Positions 18,470 through 28,256 are shown, numbered from the stretch's first letter. The stretch: DNA of 64,000 nt from Actinomyces viscosus (GCF_900637975.1 NZ_LR134477.1:744001-808000); one strand, 5' to 3'. The notes: generated from the sequence alone by a model not told the origin. Made by a program: numbers and translations.

Positions 18470-21040
18470 TCAGCGATCGCCGCGTCCTCCTCGGAAGCCG
18501 CCTCGGTGATCACCCCGGTTACCGCCAAAGCGGTTCTGGTTACGGTCGCCATAGCCGCGGCTGTTTCCACGGTCGCCCCGGTCCTCACGCCGACCCCGGA
18601 AGCCGTCGCGGTCGCCGCGGCGGTCGTCCCACCGGCGGTTGTCACGGCGATCGCCGCGATCCGAACGGTCATAGCCGCCTCTGCCACCGCGTCCGTCACG
18701 GTCCCTCCAACCACGGTCACCGTCATCGCGGCGGTCGTCATGGCGGGGCCGGAATCCGCGGTCCGACCGTCCCGACCTCTCGCCGCGCTCACCGCGGTCC
18801 TCCCAGTCGCGCCGCTTGGGGCGACGCTCCCCGCCGTTGGGGCCGGACCAGCCGTGGCCCGGGCCCTCGTCGGGGCGGATCCGCAGTTCGCGACCGGCGA
18901 AGGTCGCCCGCCCCATGACGGAGAGCTGCTCGGGGCTCAGGTCGGCATAGATCGTCACCAGTGAGAAGGACTGGAGGATATCGATCTTGCCGATGTCGGA
19001 GCCCTCAATGCCGCCCTCGTTGGCCAGGGCGCCAACGATCGCGCCGGGAAGGACCCGGTCGCGGTGGCCCACCTCGATCCGGTACACGGTCCCGGGACCC
19101 TCGTGCTCGCGGCGCCCGGAGCGCGCGGCCGAACGGCGTCCTTCGCCTCGGTCCCCACGGTCGGAGCGACGGTTCTTCTCGCGTCCGCCCTCGAAGGAGG
19201 CCGACAGGAAGGTCCCCTCGGAGTCCAGGTTCTCCTCCCGGCGCGCACGCTGGGGACGCTCGCCGCGGTCGCGGTCCTCCCGCCTGCGCGGTCCCTCATC
19301 ACCTACGGCCAGGGCCAGCAGCGTGGCCGCCAGCTCCTCGACGTCGATGTCCAGCTCCCGGGCGGAGCTACTCACCAGCGGCAGGTACATGTCCAGGCGG
19401 CCGCGCTCGTGGCGGGCAGCGGCCTTGGACAGCAGCTTGCGCGCCCGGTGCTCGGAGACATCGGCGGGGGAGGGCAGGGTGATCTCCTCCAGCCGGCTGC
19501 CGGTGAGGCGCTCGATCTGGCGGAGCTTGCCCTTCTCCTTGGGAGTCAGGAAGGTGACGGCCTCACCGTGGCGGCCGGCGCGCCCTGTACGACCGATGCG
19601 GTGCACGTAGGCCTCGGCCTCGCGGGGCACGTCGAAGTTGACGACCAGTCCGATACGGTCCACGTCCAGCCCTCGGGCAGCCACGTCGGTTGCCACCAGC
19701 ACGTCGAGGGTGCCGGCGCGTAGACGCTCGACCAGGCGCTCGCGCTCACGCTGGGGGACGTCACCGGAGATCGCGGCGGCCTGGATGCCTCGGCCGGCCA
19801 GCTCGATAGCCACGTCCTCGGCCGTGGACTTGGTTCGCACGAAGACGATGGCGGCCTCGGCGTCGGTGACGGCCAGGACGCGGGAGACGGCGCCGATCTT
19901 GTGGCGGAAGGGAACCACCGCGTAGGTCTGGTGCACGGTGGCGACGGTGGACGCCGGCCGCGAGACCTCGACCTGGACGGGCTCGTGAAGGTGCTGACGC
20001 GCCACGGCCTGGATGGCCGGAGGCATCGTCGCGGAGAACAGGGCGGTGCGACGCTCGGTGGGAAGAGACTCCGCGATCGTCTCGACGTCCTCGGCGAAGC
20101 CCATGCGCAGCATCTCATCGGCCTCGTCCAGGACGAAGTAGCGCACGTCATCGAGCTGAAGAGCGCCCTTGTCGATGAGGTCGATGACGCGTCCGGGGGT
20201 ACCGACAACGACCTGGGCGCCGCCCTTGAGCGCACCGATCTGGGGGCCGTAGGGGGCGCCCCCGTAGACGGCCACCACGTCCAGGCCCCGGGAGCGGGCG
20301 GCCATATCGGTGATGGCCTCGGCGCTCTGGAGGGCGAGCTCGCGGGTGGGGGCCAGGACAAGGGCCTGGACCACGCTGTCGCGCGAGTCGACGGCGTCCA
20401 GGAGCGGCAGCCCGAAGGCCGCCGTCTTACCGGTTCCGGTCTGGGCGACGCCGACGACGTCACGGCCGGCGAGCAAGACCGGGATCGCCTCCTTCTGGAT
20501 GGCGGTCGGGGTCACGAAGCCCATGTCGGTGACGGCCTTGAGCAGGTCACCGGGAAGTCCCAGGTCGGCGAAGGTGATCTCGTCGTCCTGCCGGTCCTCT
20601 GGCGCCTGGTGCTTGTCCTTCGGCGTGGTGGTGCCCTCGCGGTCGTCCTGCTGGCGGTCACCGGAGTCAGCGTCGGAGTCGATGAAGGGGGTGTGACCGT
20701 CAACCTCGTCCTCATCGACGTCGACACCGTCGTCCTCATCGGAGTCGTCAACCTCGTCCTCCGGGTCGGCCTCGGGGCGGTCCCGGTCGACGTCGTCGGC
20801 CTCGTCCTCGTGGTCGACGTCCTCAGGGTCCTCCGGGGAGTCTGAGGAGGCGGGGGTGGCGAAGTCCTCGGGAGAGGATGCGGCGTCGTCGGAGTGGTGC
20901 GGCGCGGCGACAGTCTCCTGGGCCGCCTGACCGCCGGAGAGCTCGGCGGAGAAGAGGGCGTCGAGGCTGAGCGGACCGCTGCTCTCGCTGCCCTGAGCGT
21001 CGTCTGAGGTACCGGGTGCAGTACTGCTGGAGTGAGTCAT
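18470..21040 (-). CDS. DEAD-box ATP-dependent RNA helicase with acidic N-arm and RG-rich tail (DeaD/CsdA-like)
   Basis: 856 residues from ATG 21040; the frame stays open 45 residues upstream without a better start. RNA helicase involved in ribosome assembly and mRNA turnover. Order: a ~160-residue acidic, probably disordered arm (DEDDGVDVDEDEVD), Q motif GFVTPTAIQ, motif I AQTGTGKT, DEAD box VLDEADEML, SAT, and motif VI HRIGRTGRAGR, then a DbpA/CsdA-type RNA-binding domain (VYRIEVGHRDRVLPGAIVGA) and a ~170-residue Arg/Gly/Asp-rich tail. Such tails bind RNA and favour phase separation in other organisms. A strong terminator follows. Confidence 0.94.
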   Translation of the reverse strand: MTHSSSTAPGTSDDAQGSESSGPLSLDALFSAELSGGQAAQETVAAPHHSDDAASSPEDFATPASSDSPEDPEDVDHEDEADDVDRDRPEADPEDEVDDSDEDDGVDVDEDEVDGHTPFIDSDADSGDRQQDDREGTTTPKDKHQAPEDRQDDEITFADLGLPGDLLKAVTDMGFVTPTAIQKEAIPVLLAGRDVVGVAQTGTGKTAAFGLPLLDAVDSRDSVVQALVLAPTRELALQSAEAITDMAARSRGLDVVAVYGGAPYGPQIGALKGGAQVVVGTPGRVIDLIDKGALQLDDVRYFVLDEADEMLRMGFAEDVETIAESLPTERRTALFSATMPPAIQAVARQHLHEPVQVEVSRPASTVATVHQTYAVVPFRHKIGAVSRVLAVTDAEAAIVFVRTKSTAEDVAIELAGRGIQAAAISGDVPQRERERLVERLRAGTLDVLVATDVAARGLDVDRIGLVVNFDVPREAEAYVHRIGRTGRAGRHGEAVTFLTPKEKGKLRQIERLTGSRLEEITLPSPADVSEHRARKLLSKAAARHERGRLDMYLPLVSSSARELDIDVEELAATLLALAVGDEGPRRREDRDRGERPQRARREENLDSEGTFLSASFEGGREKNRRSDRGDRGEGRRSAARSGRREHEGPGTVYRIEVGHRDRVLPGAIVGALANEGGIEGSDIGKIDILQSFSLVTIYADLSPEQLSVMGRATFAGRELRIRPDEGPGHGWSGPNGGERRPKRRDWEDRGERGERSGRSDRGFRPRHDDRRDDGDRGWRDRDGRGGRGGYDRSDRGDRRDNRRWDDRRGDRDGFRGRREDRGDRGNSRGYGDRNQNRFGGNRGDHRGGFRGGRGDR

Positions 21041-21345
21041 GAAGTTTTCCCATATCTGTCCCCTTGAAGTGAATGGGGACTGCGGCGGAGTGTGGGGGAG
21101 GACCTTTTGTCCTCCGCTCTTTGCCGTACCTGGCCCACCACACTCGCCCGCATCCGGACTGGCCGAATGACTCATGGGCTAACACGCACAGACTCACGGG
21201 ATGCTCTTGCCGCACATCAGGTGCTGCAGGACCCGAACGGGGTCAACAGGGCACGGATCGCTCCTGCACCCAGGCTACGGGAGGATCAGCAGCATGCCTC
21301 CCCCTCACGGGCCGGATCACAGGTGAGGTCCGTCTCGCGACTCGC
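21041..21345. other. Intergenic region before the helicase gene
   Basis: 305 bases between the ABC importer ATPase stop and the helicase start, both on the - strand. It should contain the helicase promoter and 5' leader. A short imperfect CCTCAC/GTGAGG dyad is seen near 21300-21325; no gene, RNA or clear riboswitch is supported. Confidence 0.5.
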
Positions 21346-22227
21346 TCAGCGGCCCAGGAGAGCGAGAATCCGTCGCCGCAGCTCACGGTGCTCGTCGGCC
21401 GAATCGTCGTGAGCGGGCACCTCGATGTCGGCGACGATGTGCGCAGGCCGCTCGGACAGGACGATGACCCGGTTGGACAGGCGCAGGGCCTCGTCGACGT
21501 CGTGGGTGACCAGGATGGCGGTGAAGCGCTGGGACTCCCAGAGCTTGATGATCTCGTCCTGGAGCTGGAGGCGGGTCAGCGCGTCGAGCTTGCCCAGGGG
21601 CTCGTCCAGGAGGAACAGCCGGGGCCGGTTGACCAGGGCCCGGGCGAGCGAGGCCCGCTGGGCCATGCCGCCCGAGAGGGTGGAGGGGTAGGCCTCGGCG
21701 AAGTCCCGTAGTCCCACGACCTGCAGGGCTGCCTCCACCCGGCGCTGGTCGCGCTCCAGGCGGTCTCTCGCCTCGGGGCCCAGGGCGACGTTGTCGCGCA
21801 CCGTCCTCCAGGGAAGGAGCGTGGCGTCCTGGAAGGCCAGGGCACGCAGCGGTGACGGGCCGGTCACGGGCTTGGAGTCGACCTCCACGCTGCCCTCGAC
21901 CGGTTGCTCCAGCCCGGCCAGCAGTCGCAGGATCGTTGACTTGCCGCAGCCGGAGGGCCCGACCAAGGAGACGAACTCACCGGGGGAGACTGTCAGGTCG
22001 ATGTCGTCGAGCACGGGGAGCTGGTCCGGCTTGGCCGCCTCGGCCTCATAGCGCGCCCTCGCAGCGGGAGACACGCGTCGAAGCAGGAAGTGGAGCCAGC
22101 CATGATCCAGGTCGCGGGACAGGGGGTAGCGGTGCGAGACGCCCTGGAGCTCGACCCGCGCACCGCGGGGGACGGTCGGGTCCGGAGCCTGTGGAACGCT
22201 CTCGACTGTTGCGGAACCGGTAGGCAT
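21346..22227 (-). CDS. ABC importer ATP-binding protein (nitrate/sulfonate/taurine type)
   Basis: 293 residues. Walker A GPSGCGKST, signature LSGGMAQRASLARAL, Walker B LFLLDEPLGKLDALTR and H-loop THDVDEA are all intact and match the SsuB/TauB/NrtD group. The N-terminus has a short extension with RYPLSRDLDHGWLHF. It is the last gene of a substrate-binding protein, permease, ATPase operon with gaps of 6 and 3 bases. Substrate not readable from the ATPase. Confidence 0.92.
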   Translation of the reverse strand: MPTGSATVESVPQAPDPTVPRGARVELQGVSHRYPLSRDLDHGWLHFLLRRVSPAARARYEAEAAKPDQLPVLDDIDLTVSPGEFVSLVGPSGCGKSTILRLLAGLEQPVEGSVEVDSKPVTGPSPLRALAFQDATLLPWRTVRDNVALGPEARDRLERDQRRVEAALQVVGLRDFAEAYPSTLSGGMAQRASLARALVNRPRLFLLDEPLGKLDALTRLQLQDEIIKLWESQRFTAILVTHDVDEALRLSNRVIVLSERPAHIVADIEVPAHDDSADEHRELRRRILALLGR

Positions 22228-22230
22228 CGG

Positions 22231-23298
22231 TCACCACCTCACAAGGTTCTGCTGCCATGCCAGCAGCGAGGAGCGGATCTTGAACAGCAGCACCATGAGC
22301 GTGCGGCAGAAGGCCACCAGGATGATGAGTCCCACGTACATCCTGGGATAGTCGGCCCACCCCTTGACCCAGTTGATGTACCAGGCCAGGCCCTTGTCGA
22401 CGCCGGTCAGCTCGGCCGTCATCAGGGCGGCGAGCGAGGTTCCCAGACCCGTGAACAATCCGGTGAGCATGTCCGGCAGGGCCGAGGGCACGGCCACCCG
22501 CCTGATGAGGAAGAGCTCATCGGCTCCCAGCGTGCGGGCCATGTCGATATAGTCGCGGCGCACTGAGCGAACACCCGCACGAGTCATGGTGGCCATGGGG
22601 AACCAGGCGCCGAAGCCGACGATGAAGGCCGCGGAGGCGTACGTCGTCGGAAGCAGCAGCAACGCCAGTGGAAGGAGCGAGGCCGCGGGAACAGGCCCGA
22701 TGGTCTGCAGGAGCGGGTGGAGCCAGTAGTCGGCGCGCCTCGACCAGCCCATGAGCAGGCCCGTGAGGAACCCCAGTAGCGACCCCACCGAGTACCCGAT
22801 GACGAAGAGCAGCGCGGAGGCGCCCAGGCAGCTGAGCAGCAGCCTCCAGTCGCCGGCGAAGGAGGCGATGAGCACCTCCGGGGCGGCGAAGTACGGGGGT
22901 GTGAGCAGCCCGAGCTTGGAGGTCGTCAGCTGCCAGACAATGAACCACACGCCGGCGGCGTTGATCCAGGGCAGGAAGTGCGCCAATGACCTGGCCGCCG
23001 ACGACGCCGGCAGGCTCCGGGCCGCCGCCACCCACCCCAGCAGCGCGATCAGCCAGGCGCCGGCGAGGACGAGTACCGGCGTGGTTGATGCCCGCCGGAG
23101 CAGGTCCGCGTCTGGGAGGGCGACGACGATGACCAGATAGACCAGCCACAGCAACAGGGCCGTCGTGCTCCAGAGCGATGTCGGAGAGGTGCGATGACGT
23201 GCTGGTTCCTTGCGCACGGCCGGCGAGGATCCCGGTTTGCGACGGTTGTCGTCGGAGTGCGCGGCTGTTACGGCCGTGGGCGTGACGTCGGTAGGCAT
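22231..23298 (-). CDS. ABC importer permease (SsuC/TauC-like)
   Basis: 355 residues with a hydrophilic N-terminal ~45 residues and about seven transmembrane helices. The EAA-like cytoplasmic loop appears as DMARTLGADELFLIRRVAVPSALPDML, placing it in the BPD transport family. It is longer at the N-terminus than SsuC, with two extra helices before the core. Forms the membrane channel for the binding protein at 23305-24459. Confidence 0.9.
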   Translation of the reverse strand: MPTDVTPTAVTAAHSDDNRRKPGSSPAVRKEPARHRTSPTSLWSTTALLLWLVYLVIVVALPDADLLRRASTTPVLVLAGAWLIALLGWVAAARSLPASSAARSLAHFLPWINAAGVWFIVWQLTTSKLGLLTPPYFAAPEVLIASFAGDWRLLLSCLGASALLFVIGYSVGSLLGFLTGLLMGWSRRADYWLHPLLQTIGPVPAASLLPLALLLLPTTYASAAFIVGFGAWFPMATMTRAGVRSVRRDYIDMARTLGADELFLIRRVAVPSALPDMLTGLFTGLGTSLAALMTAELTGVDKGLAWYINWVKGWADYPRMYVGLIILVAFCRTLMVLLFKIRSSLLAWQQNLVRW

Positions 23299-23304
23299 TC
23301 TCGA

Positions 23305-24459
23305 TCAGTCCTTGATGCCGAGATCGGCGATGACTGCGTCCGTCAGCCTCTGGGCGGAGACGTCGGACTGAATGAAGCCGGTTCCCTTGAACTTCTCGAT
23401 GCCCGGCTCGATCGCGGCGCGGAACCTGGACGCCGAGGCCTTGAACCCGTAGGTCTTGAGCACCCGGACGACGACGTCCTGGTCCGCGGCGACGTAGTCG
23501 TTGTCGACCTCGAGCTTGGCGATCTCCTCGATGTGGTCCGGCACGTAGGCCGAGCCCTTCATCCACGCCTCCGTCAGGGCCTTGGCCTCCTTGGGCTGCT
23601 TCTTGACGAAGTCGCCGTTGAGGGCCACCGAGCAGCAGAACTCCTCGGCGTCGTTGTTGGCCAGCTCTCGGGCCGTGCCATTGAAGACGGGGAGCAGTGG
23701 TGCGGGATCAGAGCCCATGATGGCGTCCACCTGACCATCGGCCAGGGCGGTCCCCAGGGAGTCGGCGTCGACCGTGCGCCAGGTGATGTCGCCTCCGTCC
23801 GGGTTGACGTTGATGCCGGCCTCGGACAGTCCGATCGCGAAGTAGGCGAAGGCCGATGACGACAGCGACGGAACGCCGATCGTGGTTCCTTTGAGGTCGG
23901 CCAGGCTCTGATAAGGGGCGTCGTTGTTCACCACCAGACGCAGGCAGCCGGCGTGAAGACCCGCGGTAAGCCTGGCATTGAGCCCGTTGTAGATCGGCTC
24001 CAGCCAGGAGAAGAAGATTCCCGGAGCGCCGATGTACTTGCCCGCACCGACGCCGTCCTTGGTGTCCTCGGTCTGCTGGGTGCGCGCGAGCGTCACCTTC
24101 AGCCCCGCGTCGTCGAAGAAGCCCTGGTGGTAGGCGGCGTACAGCGGCGCGGCGCAGATGTCGCCGCCGATCACCAGCGGTAGTGCCTCATGGGCCCCGA
24201 TCACCCCTTGGTTGGTGCGCCTGATCGTCAGGTACGCACCGGCGCCGACCACCGCGGCGGCGGCCAGACCGCCGACCGTCAGCAGCGTGCGTCTGGACGG
24301 CCCACTGCGGCGAGGGGTCTCAGTGTCCGTAGTGCTCGGGTCATCATCGTCCGCGGCAAGAATCTGCGCCGCGTTCTCGGCAGTGACCTCGTCCTTCTCA
24401 GGGGTGCCGGAATCTGACGAGGATGAGTCGGAGGAGGGCGAGGGAACGGTCTTCGACAT
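23305..24459 (-). CDS. ABC importer substrate-binding protein (NMT1/TauA-like)
   Basis: 384 residues. A ~55-residue Ser/Asp/Glu-rich leader precedes GPSRRTLLTVGGLAAAAVVGAGAYL, a twin-arginine-like signal or membrane anchor; no lipobox Cys is seen, so the protein may stay N-terminally anchored or be Tat-exported. The rest has the periplasmic-binding fold of the nitrate/sulfonate/thiamine-precursor group (PLVIGGDICAAPLYAAYHQGFFDDAGLKV). ATG 24459 has AGGAG 7 bases upstream. The ligand could be a sulfonate, nitrate or another small anion; sequence alone does not decide. Confidence 0.88.
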   Translation of the reverse strand: MSKTVPSPSSDSSSSDSGTPEKDEVTAENAAQILAADDDDPSTTDTETPRRSGPSRRTLLTVGGLAAAAVVGAGAYLTIRRTNQGVIGAHEALPLVIGGDICAAPLYAAYHQGFFDDAGLKVTLARTQQTEDTKDGVGAGKYIGAPGIFFSWLEPIYNGLNARLTAGLHAGCLRLVVNNDAPYQSLADLKGTTIGVPSLSSSAFAYFAIGLSEAGINVNPDGGDITWRTVDADSLGTALADGQVDAIMGSDPAPLLPVFNGTARELANNDAEEFCCSVALNGDFVKKQPKEAKALTEAWMKGSAYVPDHIEEIAKLEVDNDYVAADQDVVVRVLKTYGFKASASRFRAAIEPGIEKFKGTGFIQSDVSAQRLTDAVIADLGIKD

Positions 24460-24957
24460 GGTGTCTCCTATAAAAGGGAGGGAGAGGAAATGAGGACAGG
24501 ATGCTGGTACGGCAATGGTCCGTGGGAGCGGCCGAACACGGGCGATGGGCTCTTAGCCGAGCATTCAGGTCACTCGGAGGCACGGGGCCTGAGAAACAGT
24601 CGTGCAGGACCCGCGGCACGCTCTCTGGCGCAGACTTCCGGATCGTGATCCCCGATCCTGCGCCGCAGGAACTCCAGGGCTGTCGGCCTCTACCGAGGCA
24701 TCATCGCGATACCAGGTGACAACGGCACACTGGGCGGGAGATCAACAAGGCCGACAACAACAGCACATTCGCATGCCACACATGACCGCGAGCGCCCGTG
24801 CGCCGGGGGCGGTGGTGGTTGTCAGAGCGATGCGCGTCATGCGCAGCACCCTACGCCACACTGCCCGGAAGAATGCAAGTTCATTACTTATCGCCGGCTC
24901 ATCTCGTGCGGGCGGTGCTGAGACAGAGATGGGTGAGAGGCCGGTAGGCTCGCCGGT
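24460..24957. other. Intergenic region between divergent ABC importer and esterase genes
   Basis: 498 bases without a supported gene. Near 24460-24480 lies the ribosome site of the binding-protein gene. Near 24945-24950 TAGGCT is a likely -10 box for the esterase gene at 24958, giving a leaderless GTG. I searched both strands by eye for SAM, TPP and cobalamin riboswitch motifs and found no convincing one. Confidence 0.5.
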
Positions 24958-26328
24958 GTGAGCGCTACAGGTCCTGATGACGCTCCAGCCCGAGAAGTCC
25001 GGTGGCGAGAGCTGACGCCGACCCCGGTGGCACCGGAGGGCGGTCTGCTTCGTGTGACTCCGTCCTGGTGGCCGCAGCGGCCCGACGACGACGCCCTGTC
25101 GGCCGCAGCGGCCAGCGGCACCCCGGTACTGGGGCGGACCCGCCTCGTTGACGGCGTCGCGATGCGTGAGGCGACCTTCCTGTGGCAGGACGACCGGCAG
25201 CACGGCCCCAGTCCCAGCGTTCTCATCCATCTCAACACGCTGACGGACAACCATCGCACCCATATCGCGCCGGCGCTCGCCACCCGGGTTCCCTCGACCC
25301 GCTGGTGGGCGCTTCACGTCCTGCTGCCGGAGGACGGCCTTGTGGGCTACCGGATCGTTGTGACTCGTGACCCGTTGCCCGATGACGCCGGGGCCCGGCG
25401 GGAGTGCTGGAAGCAGGTTCATGCCCGAGGGTGTCCCGATGCCTTCAGTCCGCATCGCCTGCACGACGGATTCGGATTCGTCTCCACCCTGTGGGAGGGG
25501 CCGGGGGCGCTCACCCACCGGGAGTGGGCGGTGGCACGGCCTGAGAGCGGTGCGGTAACCGGCGACGGAGGCTATGGGTGCGGTGTTGAGCTCGGTGGGG
25601 TGGCGCTCGATGGCTTCGATGCCTCCGGCGACGTCCCGCGGCGGGTCACTCTGTGGCGGAGGAGCTCCGTCGCCGGAAGTCCGGGAGCCGGGGCAGGGGA
25701 GGAGCAGGGCGGAGAGCGCGGGTTGCTGGTTCTGCTCGACGGTGAGATCTGGCGTCGTCACGACGTCGTGCGCCGGCTTGGCGCCCGGGCGGCTCTTTGG
25801 GACCTGCTGCTCATCGACTCCGGGGACCTGGCCATGCGTGCGCGTGACCTGGGGGATCCGCACCGCAGCAGGGAGCTGCTGACCCGGTGCATTGAGGCGG
25901 CTCAGAGTGACCGGCCGCGGTGGAGTCCCCAAAGGGTGGTGGTGGCCGGTCAGTCGCTGGGTGGCGTGGCGGCAGCGGATCTTGCCCTGCACCGGCCCCA
26001 TATCGCCGGCCGAGCCATTGCCCAGTCGGCGTCCTTCTGGCTGGGGTCGGGGCTGCGAGGCGAGGGCGAGGGGGCGCTTCTGGCGTGGCTGCGCCGCCGG
26101 GCCGGTCAGGAGCCGTCTGAACCGCTGTCGGCGCGGCTGGTGGTTCAGTGCGGGGTGCATGAGGGCGTTCTGCGGCAGGGTGCGCACGCGTTTGCGGAGC
26201 TTCTTGCGGCCGAGGGGGCTCTGATCGAGTACCGCGAGGAGCGCGGTGGCCACGACTACGCCTGGTGGCGTCATGGGCTGTCCCGGGGGCTCGATGCTCA
26301 TGAACAGGACATTCGTCCTAAGCTGTGA
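24958..26328 (+). CDS. Enterochelin esterase-like alpha/beta hydrolase
   Basis: 456 residues with an N-terminal all-beta domain and a C-terminal esterase domain, the architecture of Fes/IroD-type enterochelin esterases, which hydrolyse ferric catechol siderophore to release iron in the cytoplasm. Catalytic Ser in GQSLGG (about residue 331) and His in GHDYAWWRHGL (about 431). There is no signal peptide. The DtxR-type box just downstream (26409) points to an iron-linked neighbourhood, although no such box is seen in front of this gene itself. Other carboxylesterase functions remain possible. Confidence 0.82.
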   Translation: MSATGPDDAPAREVRWRELTPTPVAPEGGLLRVTPSWWPQRPDDDALSAAAASGTPVLGRTRLVDGVAMREATFLWQDDRQHGPSPSVLIHLNTLTDNHRTHIAPALATRVPSTRWWALHVLLPEDGLVGYRIVVTRDPLPDDAGARRECWKQVHARGCPDAFSPHRLHDGFGFVSTLWEGPGALTHREWAVARPESGAVTGDGGYGCGVELGGVALDGFDASGDVPRRVTLWRRSSVAGSPGAGAGEEQGGERGLLVLLDGEIWRRHDVVRRLGARAALWDLLLIDSGDLAMRARDLGDPHRSRELLTRCIEAAQSDRPRWSPQRVVVAGQSLGGVAAADLALHRPHIAGRAIAQSASFWLGSGLRGEGEGALLAWLRRRAGQEPSEPLSARLVVQCGVHEGVLRQGAHAFAELLAAEGALIEYREERGGHDYAWWRHGLSRGLDAHEQDIRPKL

Positions 26329-26408
26329 TGGGACCACAGCGGAGCCTGTCAAGGTGAGTGTCATCGCACTGAACACGAAATAAATAATGATAACGTCGCG
26401 ATTGTCGC

Positions 26409-26422
26409 TTAGGTTCACCTAA
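26409..26422 (+). promoter_or_regulatory. DtxR/IdeR-type iron box
   Basis: TTAGGTTCACCTAA matches 12 of the first 14 positions of the DtxR consensus (TTAGGTTAGCCTAA...). It lies about 15 bases downstream of a GATAAC -10-like hexamer (26389-26394) and 86 bases before the start codon of the propeller protein, a good place for iron-dependent repression. Confidence 0.75.
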
Positions 26423-26508
26423 GTTGGTGGCCGGTGACCGGGCGCAGTGCAGCGCGCCCGTCCCCGATCGTCCCGGACGTGGTTCCGGGCTAGCTCACGG
26501 AGGTACTT

Positions 26509-28137
26509 ATGGACCGTCGTCACCCTCACCCCCCTCTATCCGATCCCACCGCATCGCCCACGTCCTCTCATCCGCGTCGGTCGCGTCTGACGCGAGCCGG
26601 GGCGCTCGCCTCCGCAGCCGTGCTGAGCCTGACCGGCCTCATTGGGAGTGCCGCCCACGCTGCCGACGAGACCCCGGGACCCACGGTGAGTTCTACGGCC
26701 ACTGCGGCAAGCAAAACGTCGTCAACACCCGTCGCCGCTGCGGACGCCCAGGCCGACGCCTCCGGAATCGACGTCAACGCCCCGGTGACCCCGGTGCCCG
26801 GAACCACCGGTGAGCCCGGAAGCGTCACCGGCGTCGAGTCCTCCATCGCGCCCGGCCTCTATCAGACCGCCTACTCGCCGAGCAGGAACTCCCTGTACGT
26901 GACCTCGGCCGTGGGTCGTCCACCCGTCACGCAGTCCTCGCTGATCAAGCTCGACGCCGACACGCTCGCCTACCAGAAGCACGTCGTTCCCGAGGTGGAC
27001 CCGACGGCAACGGGTCGAGACGGCAAGCCGCTCGAAGGAGCCCGCTACGCCGTCTACGGAGTGGCCGTTGACGACGAGCACGGCACCGTCTGGGTCACCA
27101 ACACCCGGCAGAGCACCGTGGCCGTCTACGACGCCGACACGCTCGCACTCGTCAAGCAGTTCGACAAGGACATCGTGTCCCACAGCCGCGACGTCATCAT
27201 CGACGCCGCGCGGGACCGCGCCTACGTCAGCAGCGCCCGCTCCAACAAGATCGCGGTGTTCGACACGTCGACCAACACCCAGCTGGCCGACATCACCGTG
27301 GGCCAGGACGCAGACGACTTCAGCCCCATGTCCCTGGCCCTCGACGAGGCCTCAGGGACCCTGGTCACAGTGTCGGCCTCCAGCGCCAAGGCCGCACTCA
27401 TCGATGTCGCCTCCGGCGCCGTGACCGAGGTGGCTCTGCCGGCCGGTGCCTCACGCGCCTCGGGCGTTGCCTACAACGCGGCGACCGGACGGATCTACGT
27501 CGCCAGCCAGGGCTCTGGGGATCTCGTCGTCGTCGAAAAGGACGGGACGGTTGTCAACCAGGTCGTCACCGCAACCGGCCTGAAGGACGCTGAGGGTAAG
27601 GACATCTCCTCAGGTGCGCTCAACGTGGCGCTGGACCCGGCCGGCTCGTTGGTCTACGTCACCAACCGCAATGCCGGCACCATCACCGTCCACGATCTCG
27701 ACGGAAGGATCAAGCAAACGATCGACGCCGGCCGCAACCCCAACCACGTTGAGTACGACGGACGGGGAAATGTCTACGCCGTCAACAAGGGCGGCAGCCG
27801 CGACGGCAGCACGAAGAACGACTACGTGCAGCGCTTCTCCGTCGTCGCAGCGCCGACGACGGCTCCCGAGCCCACGGCAAGCAGCTCCGTCGCTGTGCCC
27901 ACGACCGAGGCGAGCGCTCCCAGTGCGAGCTCGTCTGTGGACGCCCAGAGCGCCCGTGGTGTTGAGAGCACTGGGACTCAAGGCCCCGGCGCCGCTGCGG
28001 TAGCGGCCGCCGGTTCCAATGCTGCCAGCGGCACGACGGGCCTGGCCAGCACAGGTGCCTCGTGGGGAGGCGGCGTCCTGGCGGTCGTCCTTCTGACTGG
28101 CGGGGTGCTGCTGGTACGTGCACGTCGTCGCGTCTGA
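26509..28137 (+). CDS. YncE-like beta-propeller surface protein, sortase-anchored (LAxTG)
   Basis: 542 residues, with GGAGG 7 bases before the ATG. The N-terminal signal peptide (RAGALASAAVLSLTGLIGSAAHA) is followed by a seven-blade-type repeat region with recurring YVT.....V.V.D..T motifs (YVTNRNAGTITVHDLDG), like YncE. A Ser/Thr/Ala-rich spacer leads to LASTG (residues 512-516), a hydrophobic helix and RARRRV, the signature of a sortase substrate of the LAxTG class. An iron box precedes the gene. YncE of E. coli is also iron-repressed, which makes a role in metal-limited growth plausible; the ligand is not known. Confidence 0.88.
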   Translation: MDRRHPHPPLSDPTASPTSSHPRRSRLTRAGALASAAVLSLTGLIGSAAHAADETPGPTVSSTATAASKTSSTPVAAADAQADASGIDVNAPVTPVPGTTGEPGSVTGVESSIAPGLYQTAYSPSRNSLYVTSAVGRPPVTQSSLIKLDADTLAYQKHVVPEVDPTATGRDGKPLEGARYAVYGVAVDDEHGTVWVTNTRQSTVAVYDADTLALVKQFDKDIVSHSRDVIIDAARDRAYVSSARSNKIAVFDTSTNTQLADITVGQDADDFSPMSLALDEASGTLVTVSASSAKAALIDVASGAVTEVALPAGASRASGVAYNAATGRIYVASQGSGDLVVVEKDGTVVNQVVTATGLKDAEGKDISSGALNVALDPAGSLVYVTNRNAGTITVHDLDGRIKQTIDAGRNPNHVEYDGRGNVYAVNKGGSRDGSTKNDYVQRFSVVAAPTTAPEPTASSSVAVPTTEASAPSASSSVDAQSARGVESTGTQGPGAAAVAAAGSNAASGTTGLASTGASWGGGVLAVVLLTGGVLLVRARRRV

Positions 28138-28213
28138 TCGGCCACCGTCCGCCTCAGGCTAACGGGCCTGATGGACCTGATGGATCTGAGTCGGAGGGGT
28201 GGTGCGATCAACT

Positions 28214-28256
28214 GCTGGGGCCGTTCAACGCGGATCATGCGTTGAACGGCCCCAGC
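28214..28256 (+). terminator. Strong hairpin terminator after the propeller gene
   Basis: Perfect 18-base stem (GCTGGGGCCGTTCAACGC and its complement) with a 7-base loop, starting 76 bases after the stop. No U-tract. Confidence 0.85.

Noticed and set aside
21290-21330. CCTCAC/GTGAGG dyad after the ABC importer ATPase gene
   Set aside because: Only six base pairs with a 13-base gap; too weak to call a terminator.
24590-24600. CTGAGA motif suggestive of a TPP riboswitch near the ABC importer
   Set aside because: It is on the strand opposite to the importer genes and the partner motifs are missing.
24742-26418. Long - strand open frame opposite the esterase gene
   Set aside because: No domain and it runs through the intergenic region; the + strand esterase has clear catalytic motifs.
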